Positions 45,792 to 53,716 of a stretch of 64,000 nucleotides of DNA are shown here, piece by piece. The stretch lies in contig NZ_SWFM01000001.1 in the NCBI RefSeq assembly GCF_005144865.1, forward strand, positions 1,240,001 through 1,304,000, read 5' to 3'. Under the pieces are notes generated by a model, which did no database searches, was not told the DNA's origin, and saw only the letters and a list, made by a program, of their open reading frames with translations. The first letter of the stretch is position 1. Each line of letters starts with the position of its first letter. Position numbers and translations under genes: made by a program. The stretch is from Guptibacillus hwajinpoensis (lineage in GTDB: Bacteria > Bacillota > Bacilli > Bacillales > Guptibacillaceae).

Positions 45792-46544
45792 TTATTCTTC
45801 TTGATCCGTTATCAACATATGACCCGGCGCATGCGTAATCATGATTTCAGGCTTTGCATTCAAACCTACATACTGTGGCGTTACACCGCATGCCCAGAAA
45901 ACAGGAATCCGTTCACCTTCTTCAAAAGGTGTGAATTCTCCGTAGTCTGGTTGTTCTAAGTTAAGAATGCCAATTTCGGTAGGATCGCCGATATGAACTG
46001 GTGCTCCATGTGCATGTGGAAACTTCGAAGTAATTCGAATGGTATCTTCTAATTCCTCTTTCTTGATCGCTCGCATACTCACGACCATTTCACCTTTAAA
46101 GCTACCAGCTTCCTCACACGATATAGATGTTTGATACATTGGAACAACTTTCTTCATCTCTTGATGAAGTAAACTAATCCCTGCTTCAGCTAATGCTTTC
46201 TCGAATGTGAAGCTACATCCTAGCAAAAAGGTTACAAAGTCATTCTCCCACACGTCTTTTAGATCATTCGTTTCTCTCTCTAGATCTCCGTACTTGTAAA
46301 TTCGGTATTTAGGGAGATCTGTTCGAATATCTGCATCCGCAATCCTCGGGACAACTTGACCTGCCTCAAGCACATCAACAACTGGACAAGGCTTCGGATT
46401 ACGCTGGCAAAATAAGAGAAACTCAAATGCGTACTTTGCTGGGAGTGAAATCATATTCGCTTGAAGATAACCATCGCATATTCCTGAAGTCGTTCCATTC
46501 TCAAGGTTTTCCCTGTATTTAAGACGCTGTTCTTTAGGATGCAT
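45792..46544 (-). CDS. ycsI: putative hydro-lyase / D-glutamate cyclase-like (DUF1445, YcsI)
   Basis: A 250-residue protein of the DUF1445 family (B. subtilis YcsI). LQANMISLPAKYAFEFLLFC, DIRTDLPKYRIYKYG, FVTFLLGCSFTFEKAL and FWACGVTPQYV are family blocks. The family shares a domain with mammalian D-glutamate cyclase, which makes 5-oxo-D-proline, so here it may feed the 5-oxoprolinase encoded upstream; that link is inference. Two ATGs occur (46550 and 46544); GAGGAGAG fits the second better. It is the last gene of the operon. Confidence 0.85.
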   Translation of the reverse strand: MHPKEQRLKYRENLENGTTSGICDGYLQANMISLPAKYAFEFLLFCQRNPKPCPVVDVLEAGQVVPRIADADIRTDLPKYRIYKYGDLERETNDLKDVWENDFVTFLLGCSFTFEKALAEAGISLLHQEMKKVVPMYQTSISCEEAGSFKGEMVVSMRAIKKEELEDTIRITSKFPHAHGAPVHIGDPTEIGILNLEQPDYGEFTPFEEGERIPVFWACGVTPQYVGLNAKPEIMITHAPGHMLITDQEE

Positions 46545-46560
46545 CCTCATCTCTCCTCTT

Positions 46561-47904
46561 TTACAGTTCGTAAATCTCTAGGAACTTTGTATTAAAAACA
46601 CCTTCAACAAACTTTTCATGATTTAACAGTTTCAGATGAAATGGAATCGTTGTTTTCACTCCTTCAATCATGAATTCACGGAGTGAGCGTTTCATACGAA
46701 GCATAGCTTCTTCACGTGACGCGCCATATGTAATAAGCTTAGCTACCATTGAATCATAAAATGGAGGGATCACATAGCCTGGATAGACTGCAGAATCCAC
46801 ACGAACACCGAAGCCTCCTGGAGGGAGATACTTTTCTACTTTTCCTGGAGACGGCATGAATCCATTATCAGGATCTTCCGCGTTAATACGACATTCCATC
46901 GCCCACCCGGTTAAGTTTACGTCTCCTTGTGAGAAAGATAGTGGTTTGTTATCCGCTACTGTAATCTGCTCTTTAATTAAATCAACACCTGTTACCATCT
47001 CTGTGACAGGATGCTCAACTTGAATACGAGTATTCATCTCCATAAAATAGAAATGCCCGTCCTTGTCAAAAATGAACTCAACAGTTCCTGCACCTGTATA
47101 ATTTACTGCCTTTGCAGCTCGAACGGCAGCTTCTCCCATTTCTAGGCGAACAGATTCATTAAGCGCGGGTGATGGAGTCTCTTCAACTATTTTTTGCATC
47201 CTTCTTTGGATAGAGCAGTCCCGTTCACCTAAATGAACCACATTTCCGTGGCGATCTGCTAAAATTTGAATTTCAATATGTCGGAAATCCTCAATGAATT
47301 TCTCAATGTACACTCCCGCATTGCCAAATGCTTTCGCTGCTTCCTGCTGAGTAACATTAATGGCTTTGATTAATTCCTGCTCCTCTTTGACGACTCGTAT
47401 CCCTTTACCACCGCCACCAGCAGTTGCTTTAATAATGACTGGGTAACCCATCTCATTTGCAAGTTCAACAGCCTCTTCTTTGCTATCGATAATACCACTG
47501 GATCCGGGAACAATTGGGACGCCTGCTTCTTGCATCGTCTTTCGTGCAATATCCTTAATCCCCATTCGTTTGATCGCATGCTTACTTGGACCAATGAAGA
47601 TAATCTGTGAGTCTTCACATACCTCGGCAAAGTCTGCATTTTCCGCAAGAAATCCGTACCCTGGATGAATCGCATCTACACTAGCATTAACTGCTATTGT
47701 CATTATATTTGAAACGTTTAAATAGCTGTCTTTCGAAGAAGTAGGTCCAACGCAATAGCTTTCATCCGCTAATTGCACATGCAGAGCATCACGATCGGCT
47801 TCTGAATAGATCGCAACCGCCTCTAGCTCTAGTTCATGGCACGCGCGAATAATGCGAACAGCTATTTCTCCACGATTAGCGACTAACACTCTATTGATTC
47901 CCAT
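46561..47904 (-). CDS. accC: biotin carboxylase subunit
   Basis: A 447-residue ATP-grasp biotin carboxylase. VLVANRGEIAVRIIRACHE is the N-terminus, KATAGGGGKGIRVV the glycine-rich ATP loop, HLGERDCSIQRR and YFMEMNTRIQVEHPVTE the active site. It carboxylates the biotin of a BCCP using ATP and bicarbonate. Its place between accB and ycsI in a pxp operon means it is a second copy dedicated to this pathway rather than the fatty-acid enzyme; no carboxyltransferase gene is nearby. The ATG follows GAGAGGG. Confidence 0.93.
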   Translation of the reverse strand: MGINRVLVANRGEIAVRIIRACHELELEAVAIYSEADRDALHVQLADESYCVGPTSSKDSYLNVSNIMTIAVNASVDAIHPGYGFLAENADFAEVCEDSQIIFIGPSKHAIKRMGIKDIARKTMQEAGVPIVPGSSGIIDSKEEAVELANEMGYPVIIKATAGGGGKGIRVVKEEQELIKAINVTQQEAAKAFGNAGVYIEKFIEDFRHIEIQILADRHGNVVHLGERDCSIQRRMQKIVEETPSPALNESVRLEMGEAAVRAAKAVNYTGAGTVEFIFDKDGHFYFMEMNTRIQVEHPVTEMVTGVDLIKEQITVADNKPLSFSQGDVNLTGWAMECRINAEDPDNGFMPSPGKVEKYLPPGGFGVRVDSAVYPGYVIPPFYDSMVAKLITYGASREEAMLRMKRSLREFMIEGVKTTIPFHLKLLNHEKFVEGVFNTKFLEIYEL

Positions 47905-47915
47905 ATGACCCTCTC

Positions 47916-48389
47916 CTATTCTGCTTTCACTTTGAATAGCGGTTGACCGAATTCAACAAGATCTCCATTTTGAACGAGTATATCTATGATTTCTCCGTTC
48001 ACATCTGCCTGAACGTCATTGAACATTTTCATCGCTTCTAGAACACATACAACAGTCTCTTCGCTCACATGATCACCAACATTTACGAATACAGCATCAT
48101 CAGGAGATGGTGAAGCATAGAACATACCAACCATTGGTGAAGTAACCGTATGGGTCTTACTTTCTTCATCTGGTGTTGTTTTCACAGGCTCAGGCGAAAT
48201 GTCCTCCTGCCCTCTCTCCTTCACAATGCTTGGAACCTGTTCAGTTGATGAGTCTTGGTTATTACGCTCGCCATTAAGGTTCTGATTTTTCACTTTCACT
48301 ACGAAACTCTCATGCTCGTAATGCACTTCATCTACTGTAGATCCGTTCACATATGTAATAATTTCAATAATTTCTTTTGAATTTAACAC
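47916..48389 (-). CDS. accB: biotin carboxyl carrier protein
   Basis: A 157-residue BCCP. The N-terminal region (residues 1-35) is followed by a flexible acidic linker (40-80) and a biotinyl domain with TSPMVGMFYASPSPD, the EAMKM motif (biotinylated Lys121) and GDLVEFGQPLFKV. The start is GTG at 48389 after AAAGGGGAA. It is 11 bases upstream of accC, which shows a dedicated BC/BCCP pair. Confidence 0.92.
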   Translation of the reverse strand: MLNSKEIIEIITYVNGSTVDEVHYEHESFVVKVKNQNLNGERNNQDSSTEQVPSIVKERGQEDISPEPVKTTPDEESKTHTVTSPMVGMFYASPSPDDAVFVNVGDHVSEETVVCVLEAMKMFNDVQADVNGEIIDILVQNGDLVEFGQPLFKVKAE

Positions 48390-48405
48390 TTCACATTCCC
48401 CTTTA

Positions 48406-49359
48406 CTAACGAAGACTAGAAACCTTCTCTAATGTGCGAATCAATCGATCGTTGTTTTCATATTTTTCTTGAGCTTCTTCCACAGATACTTCACGGAAGC
48501 GAATTTTGCAACCAGGCATCGCTTGTGAAAGATAAGGAATGTCTCCTGAAATAACGGTTGCGATTCTCGTATATCCCCCCGTCGTCTGGCGATCAGCCAT
48601 TAGAATAATCGGCTGTCCATTTGCCGGAACTTGTATCCCACCAAGCGGAATCGCTTCTGAAATAATATCAGCTGACGTTTCGTGTACTAATTTTGGTCCT
48701 TCTACGCGAAAGCCCATTCGATCTGATTTAGGTGTTACTTCATAAGTTGATGATAGAAACGTCTGAACGACTTCTTCAGAGAAAGTATGATGATGTGGAC
48801 CCATCACAACACGAATTTCCATTTCTTTCGAATAGGTTGGAACCTTGTCTCGATGTAACGCTCGTCCACTCTTTCCGCTTATTGTCCCTGTACCATAGAG
48901 AACATCACCTTTTTCAAGGGCACGTCCTTCTAATCCACCTATACCAGCTTTTAAATAGGTAGATTTACTTCCCATCACAAATGGAAGATCGAATCCTCCT
49001 GCGAGGCTAATGTAAGCGCGAGCGCCTTCAAGCGGCTGTCCGAATTCAAGGGTATCTCCCTCGTTCACTTCAAAGCTTTTCCACATCTGCACTTTCTCAC
49101 CGTTCACTTTTGGAGAGAGATTGCCTCCACAAATCGCGATAACGGCATTTCCCATAATTGCTAGTTTTGGCCCCATTACCGTCACTTCGAGAACCGCTTC
49201 ATTACTCTTATTTCCTACTAGAAAATTAGCAATGTTCATGGCGAAAGAATCCATTGCACCTGAAACAACAATGCCATACTGCTGGTATCCGACTCGTCCA
49301 TGATCTTGTATCGTCGTTAAAAGTCCTGGTTTAGTGACTTTGAAGATGGCATCAGACAT
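48406..49359 (-). CDS. pxpC: 5-oxoprolinase subunit C
   Basis: A 317-residue PxpC/KipA protein. FKVTKPGLLTTIQDHGRVGYQ is the family N-terminus, and MADRQTTGGYTRIATVISGD is the conserved loop. Together with PxpA and PxpB it hydrolyses 5-oxo-L-proline to glutamate with ATP. In B. subtilis the homologue KipA was first described as antagonising KipI. It overlaps pxpA by eight bases. Confidence 0.93.
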   Translation of the reverse strand: MSDAIFKVTKPGLLTTIQDHGRVGYQQYGIVVSGAMDSFAMNIANFLVGNKSNEAVLEVTVMGPKLAIMGNAVIAICGGNLSPKVNGEKVQMWKSFEVNEGDTLEFGQPLEGARAYISLAGGFDLPFVMGSKSTYLKAGIGGLEGRALEKGDVLYGTGTISGKSGRALHRDKVPTYSKEMEIRVVMGPHHHTFSEEVVQTFLSSTYEVTPKSDRMGFRVEGPKLVHETSADIISEAIPLGGIQVPANGQPIILMADRQTTGGYTRIATVISGDIPYLSQAMPGCKIRFREVSVEEAQEKYENNDRLIRTLEKVSSLR

Positions 49360-50125
49360 TGGCGTTCACTCCAACAGGTTGAATTTGAATTCCTTCTTCT
49401 TCTAAGCGGTTCTTCAACTGCTGCACAAATCGAAGGGCTTCAGGTTCGTCTCCATGAACACAAATCGTATCAGACTGAATCGAGATATCCTGCCCATCAA
49501 CAGCCGTTACTTTCTGTTCGTTCACCATTCGAATGACCCGTTCAACTGCAGTATCAGCATCATGTATTATCGCATTCGGTTCTGATCTAGGCGTTAACGT
49601 ACCATCGGGCTGATATGTACGGTCTGCGAATACTTCTTCTGCAACAGATAAGCCGATTTCTTTCCCTGCACGAACGAGTTCACTTCCAGCTAAACCATAT
49701 AACACAAGTTCTGGATTCACAGAATAGATAGCGTTTGCAATCGCTTTTGCAATTGTAGCGTCTTTTGCTGCTCGATTGTAAAGCGCACCGTGTGGCTTTA
49801 CATGTTGCACACGTGCTTGGTGAACATTCGCGATACCCTGAATAGCTCCAACTTGATAAGCAACTAGATTAAATACCTCATCAGCAGAGAGGTTCATATC
49901 ACGACGACCAAAGCCACCGAGATCAGGAAATCCTGGATGTGCACCAATTCCTACTCCAAGTGAATGTGCTAACTTCACTGTGTTCATCATGACATTGTGG
50001 TCGCCTGCGTGATACCCGCAAGCGATATTAGCAGATGAAATAAACTCAAGTACATTCTCATCGTTACCGATTGTATACGCGCCAAAGCTCTCTCCTAAAT
50101 CACTATTTAAATCAACTGACTTCAT
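49352..50125 (-). CDS. pxpA: 5-oxoprolinase subunit A
   Basis: A 257-residue LamB/YcsF-family protein. MKSVDLNSDLGESFGAY, ISSANIACGYHAGDHNVM and RVQHVKPHGALYN are the diagnostic blocks with the metal/substrate residues (D-N-D, CGxHAGD, KPHGALY). PxpA is thought to carry out the ring-opening step of 5-oxoprolinase. The gene follows pxpB by two bases and overlaps pxpC, so the subunits are coupled at translation. Confidence 0.95.
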   Translation of the reverse strand: MKSVDLNSDLGESFGAYTIGNDENVLEFISSANIACGYHAGDHNVMMNTVKLAHSLGVGIGAHPGFPDLGGFGRRDMNLSADEVFNLVAYQVGAIQGIANVHQARVQHVKPHGALYNRAAKDATIAKAIANAIYSVNPELVLYGLAGSELVRAGKEIGLSVAEEVFADRTYQPDGTLTPRSEPNAIIHDADTAVERVIRMVNEQKVTAVDGQDISIQSDTICVHGDEPEALRFVQQLKNRLEEEGIQIQPVGVNANV

Positions 50126-50127
50126 TT

Positions 50128-50856
50128 CTATCCCACCTTTTTCTCCTCTGTTTGTACAACGTATTCACCACGTTTGATTGCTTCTTCAATTTCCTTATAT
50201 TTCTCTTTGTTAATCGACACAAATCGTAAATAATGGCCTGACTCCAATAGAATTGGTTCTTCGCTTGATGGATCATATAGTTTAACTGGCGTTCGACCAA
50301 TGATTTGCCAACCACCTGGAGATTCGAGTGGATATATACCTGTTTGAGAACCTGCAATTCCAACTGATCCAGGAAGAATCTCCGCACGGGGATCAACGCG
50401 TCTTGGAGTTGCAATATCCTCTGGCATTCCTCCTAAATAAGGGAATCCAGGAACAAAGCCCATCATATAGATAAGATAGTCCTTATTAGCATGAACGTTA
50501 ATCACATCATCCTCACTCATACTGTTGTGTTCGGCCACAAAAGATAGATCTGAGCCTTCATCTCCATAATATGTTGGGATGATATAAACAAGAGAAGCAG
50601 ACGCTGCTTCTCTTCCATGTTGTTGTTCACTCATCGCTTCGAGCTTTTCTTGTAATACTCCGTACGATATTTTGTTTGGAAGATAATAAATCGTTAATGT
50701 TGTATAAGCTGGAACCCATTCCACAACACCGTCAATAGGATGGTTATTTAGATCTTCAGCAAACATTCTTATCTTCTGATTTGTTTCTTCTGAAATCTCG
50801 GATCCGAATACAAGTTGAATACCTGTATCTCCGAGTGGATGATAATCAAGTTTCAC
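50128..50856 (-). CDS. pxpB: 5-oxoprolinase subunit B (KipI homologue)
   Basis: A 242-residue PxpB/KipI protein. YHPLGDTGIQLVFG, YMMGFVPGFPYLGGMPEDIA and RTPVKLYDPSSEEPILLESG are typical. In B. subtilis KipI also inhibits the sporulation kinase KinA, so a second role in sporulation timing is possible. The ATG at 50856 follows AGGAGGAACATCT. It is preceded by a repeat remnant within the operon. Confidence 0.93.
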   Translation of the reverse strand: MKLDYHPLGDTGIQLVFGSEISEETNQKIRMFAEDLNNHPIDGVVEWVPAYTTLTIYYLPNKISYGVLQEKLEAMSEQQHGREAASASLVYIIPTYYGDEGSDLSFVAEHNSMSEDDVINVHANKDYLIYMMGFVPGFPYLGGMPEDIATPRRVDPRAEILPGSVGIAGSQTGIYPLESPGGWQIIGRTPVKLYDPSSEEPILLESGHYLRFVSINKEKYKEIEEAIKRGEYVVQTEEKKVG

Positions 50857-50882
50857 AGATGTTCCTCCTAACCTTTAAGAAA

Positions 50883-50968
50883 TGCTTTTTGTATAGTTTG
50901 TTGCTATAAGAAGTGTGGTTTTCTATATAAAAATCATTTAAAAACAACAATTTTTTCATAATAGAGCC
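50883..50968. mobile_element. MITE-like element H, short remnant with 8-bp duplication
   Basis: An 86-bp remnant containing only the outer arms (GTATAGTTTGTTGCTATAAG and AAAACAACAATTTTTTCATAATAGAGCC). It is flanked by TTAAGAAA (50875-50882 and 50969-50976). The right duplication contains the stop codon of ycsG. It lies between ycsG and pxpB inside the operon. Confidence 0.8.
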
Positions 50969-52201
50969 TTAAGAAAAGAGCATTGGTACTTTGTCAATTA
51001 GGGTCACAATCGCTAAATAAGCTGTGATTATAAAGACAAATCCACCGAAAATCGTTAACCACATCGGATGCTTATAGTCACCTACAATTGACTTCTTGTA
51101 AGCAGCGATTAAGAGTGTTCCTAACGCAACCGGCAAAATTAATCCATTGAACGCTCCTGCAAGAATCAGTAATAGCACTGGCTTACCGATAAAGGCAAAG
51201 ATAATTGTCGATACCAAGATAAATCCGATCGTAACGCCTGAATGATGGCGATCCACCTTTTTCGATAATGTACGTAGAAAAGATACAGATGTATAAGCTG
51301 CCCCAACGACTGATGTTATTCCTGCTGCCCATAACACAATCCCAAACATCTTATATCCAATTGCGCCTGCTGCCTGTTGGAAAACTGATGCAGGTGGGTT
51401 AGACGGGTCCAATTTGAATCCTGTCGCCACAACACCTAGTACTGCTAGAAATAGAAAGACACGCATAATAGAAGCAATTAAAATACCTGATACCGAGCTT
51501 TTTGTTACTTGATGAAGGTTCTCTTTTCCTGAAATACCAGCATCTAGCAATCGATGCCCTCCAGCAAACGTAATATAACCGCCAACTGTACCACCAACTA
51601 ACGTAATAATGGCAAATACATCGATTTTATCCGGTGCGAATGTATGAACAATTGCGTCACCCACTGGCGGATTACTTTGGAATGCTACATAAAGTGTGAG
51701 TAGAATCATTAACCCACCAAGAATGCGAGCGATTTTATCCATCGCAACGCCTGCTTCTTTCGATAGGAAAATTCCGATTGTAATAACGCCTGTAATTGCT
51801 GCCCCAATTCTTGGATCAATGCCGAACAAAACGTTCATACCAAGTCCAGCACCACCAACGTTACCGATATTAAAAGCAAGACCACCGAGCGCTACTGCAA
51901 ATGCTAAGAAGTACCCAAGCCCAGGTACGACCATGTTCGCTATATCTTGTCCTCTTTTTTTCGATACCGCAATAATCCTCCAGATATTCGCTTGTACACC
52001 AATGTCCAGGATAATGGACATTAAGATAACAAACCCAAAGCTTGCGAGTAGCTGCTCTGTAAAGACAGCTGTTTGTGTTAGAAATCCTGGACCAATTGCA
52101 GATGATCCCATTAAGAATGCAGCGCCAAGTATGACACCCCATTTACTTTTCGTTGGACCGTTCTCTAATGGTTCAATTGGTTTTTTATTTTCAATTCCCA
52201 T
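50969..52201 (-). CDS. ycsG: NRAMP-related transporter without metal motifs (YcsG)
   Basis: A 410-residue, 11-helix membrane protein of the NRAMP superfamily. In true NRAMP metal transporters helix 1 has DPGN and helix 6 has MPH. Here they read GSSAIGPGFLTQT and TFAGGHRLLD, so the metal ligands are missing. With the pxp genes downstream, uptake of 5-oxoproline or a related organic acid is more likely than metal transport; this is inference. The frame opens at 52225, but AAGGGGG precedes the ATG at 52201. It is the first gene of the operon. Confidence 0.87.
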   Translation of the reverse strand: MGIENKKPIEPLENGPTKSKWGVILGAAFLMGSSAIGPGFLTQTAVFTEQLLASFGFVILMSIILDIGVQANIWRIIAVSKKRGQDIANMVVPGLGYFLAFAVALGGLAFNIGNVGGAGLGMNVLFGIDPRIGAAITGVITIGIFLSKEAGVAMDKIARILGGLMILLTLYVAFQSNPPVGDAIVHTFAPDKIDVFAIITLVGGTVGGYITFAGGHRLLDAGISGKENLHQVTKSSVSGILIASIMRVFLFLAVLGVVATGFKLDPSNPPASVFQQAAGAIGYKMFGIVLWAAGITSVVGAAYTSVSFLRTLSKKVDRHHSGVTIGFILVSTIIFAFIGKPVLLLILAGAFNGLILPVALGTLLIAAYKKSIVGDYKHPMWLTIFGGFVFIITAYLAIVTLIDKVPMLFS

Positions 52202-52308
52202 CAAATACCCCCTTATGACTATCATTTAACTTATAGCTGAAACGATGCAAACTATCTCTTACCTCTACGATATCACGTAATTTTCAGAAAATAATACAAG
52301 ATTCCGCA

Positions 52309-52336
52309 CAAAAAAACCGCCCATATCGGGCGATTT
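52309..52336 (-). terminator. intrinsic terminator
   Basis: ATCGCCCGATATGGGCGG then seven T on the minus strand, right after the response regulator gene. Confidence 0.85.
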
Positions 52337-52339
52337 CGC

Positions 52340-53716
52340 TCACGTTATATTATATTTTTCAATTCTGCGTTGTAACGCATACCGACTAATTCCTAGCAGC
52401 TTCCCTGCCTGTGTGATGTTCCACTTTGACTCTTGAATCGCTTTTTCAATATACTTCTTTTCGATTGATTCGATATGATCTTCTAGAGAAAATGATTCGT
52501 CAAAGACAACATCATCAATCGACTTCGACCCTTCAACATTGCCCTCCACAGGATTAAGAAAGTCAAAGTGATGAGCAGCTAACTCACTTTCCTGATGCAA
52601 TATGGCAATTCGTTCAATTGTATTCTTCAGCTCTCTTACGTTTCCCGGCCAACCGTAATTTAATAACCGCTTTTTCGCGTCAGCTCTTAGTATTGGTGTT
52701 TCTTTCCGCATCTGCTGACAGAATTCATCAAGGAAATGTTCCGTTAGCATCACGATATCACGATCTCTTTCGCGTAATGGAGACAATCTAATCGGAACAA
52801 CATTCAACCGGTAATAAAGATCTGACCGAAATTCCTTCTTCTCAATCATTTCTTCAAGCGAACGATTCGTAGCAGCGATTACACGAACATCCATTTCAAT
52901 ATCGTGGACACTTCCAATGCGCTTAATCTTTTTATCTTCCAAAAAGCGCAGAAGCTTTACTTGAATATCCAGCGATAGATCGCCAATTTCATCAAGAAAG
53001 AGCGTGCCGCCATCTGCCCACTCCATCAAGCCTACCTTGGGATCCGAATGATCGGTTACTCCATTTTTCTCTCGACCGAATAATTCAATCTCTATTAAGT
53101 CTGAGGGTATACTTGCACAGTTTACTGCTACAAACGGTCCATCAGCCCGTTTACTTTGTTGATGAACACTTCTTGCAACAAGCTCTTTTCCTGTCCCAGT
53201 TTCGCCTCTAACAAGGACGGTCGTATCATTGCTTTCAGCTATGAGTGAAATCTTCGCTTTTAATTCATTCATTTGTACGCTTTCACCAATCATTTGAACA
53301 AGTTTTGTCCGCCGTTCTTCTTCTCTATACCGTTCAACTTCTTTCTCAAGATGATGCTGCTTGATCCACTTCTCAAGTGTAATTTTCAGTTCTTCTAGCT
53401 CAAATGGTTTTGTTAAATAATCAAACGCGCCTTCTTTAATCGCCCTTACAGCCGTTTTCGCATCACCAAAGGCGGTTAACATCATGACGGCCATTTCTGG
53501 ATACCGTTCTTTCAATTCGTGAAGCGAATCAAGACCGTTTCCGTCTGGCAATCGAATATCTAACAAGAGGACCTGTGGACTGAATTCATCGACTAACTTC
53601 CAGCCTTCTTCAAGTGTAGCTCCCGTCCGCACGTCGTATCCTTCATCTTCTAAGAACATTTGGAGTGTTAGACGTAACGTTGTTTCATCATCAACAATTC
53701 CTACTCTTACAGCCAT
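52340..53716 (-). CDS. NtrC-like AAA+ response regulator lacking GAFTGA
   Basis: A 458-residue regulator. Residues 1-120 are a receiver (VDDE, phosphorylated Asp in LLLDIRLPDGNG, TAFGD, TKPF). Residues 140-375 are an AAA+ domain with Walker A GETGTGKE, Walker B GGTLFLDEIGDL and the arginine region RSDLYYRLNVVPI. A Fis-type HTH ends the chain (NITQAGKLLGISRYALQRRI). The loop after ELFGREK normally reads GAFTGA, which contacts sigma-54; here it is NGVTDHSD. It may therefore not activate sigma-54. It sits directly after its kinase gene. Confidence 0.9.
   Translation of the reverse strand: MAVRVGIVDDETTLRLTLQMFLEDEGYDVRTGATLEEGWKLVDEFSPQVLLLDIRLPDGNGLDSLHELKERYPEMAVMMLTAFGDAKTAVRAIKEGAFDYLTKPFELEELKITLEKWIKQHHLEKEVERYREEERRTKLVQMIGESVQMNELKAKISLIAESNDTTVLVRGETGTGKELVARSVHQQSKRADGPFVAVNCASIPSDLIEIELFGREKNGVTDHSDPKVGLMEWADGGTLFLDEIGDLSLDIQVKLLRFLEDKKIKRIGSVHDIEMDVRVIAATNRSLEEMIEKKEFRSDLYYRLNVVPIRLSPLRERDRDIVMLTEHFLDEFCQQMRKETPILRADAKKRLLNYGWPGNVRELKNTIERIAILHQESELAAHHFDFLNPVEGNVEGSKSIDDVVFDESFSLEDHIESIEKKYIEKAIQESKWNITQAGKLLGISRYALQRRIEKYNIT

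Noticed and set aside
46561..48389. AccB/AccC as the housekeeping acetyl-CoA carboxylase genes
   Set aside because: They are embedded in the pxp operon, whereas the housekeeping pair in Bacilli usually lies elsewhere; a dedicated role is more likely, though not proven.
52226..52310. A sigma-54 promoter for the ycsG operon that the NtrC-like regulator could activate
   Set aside because: No GG-N10-GC arrangement is present; the nearest GG and GC are 13 bases apart.
52340..53716. Calling the regulator a standard sigma-54 activator
   Set aside because: The GAFTGA loop is replaced, so the default annotation would be misleading.
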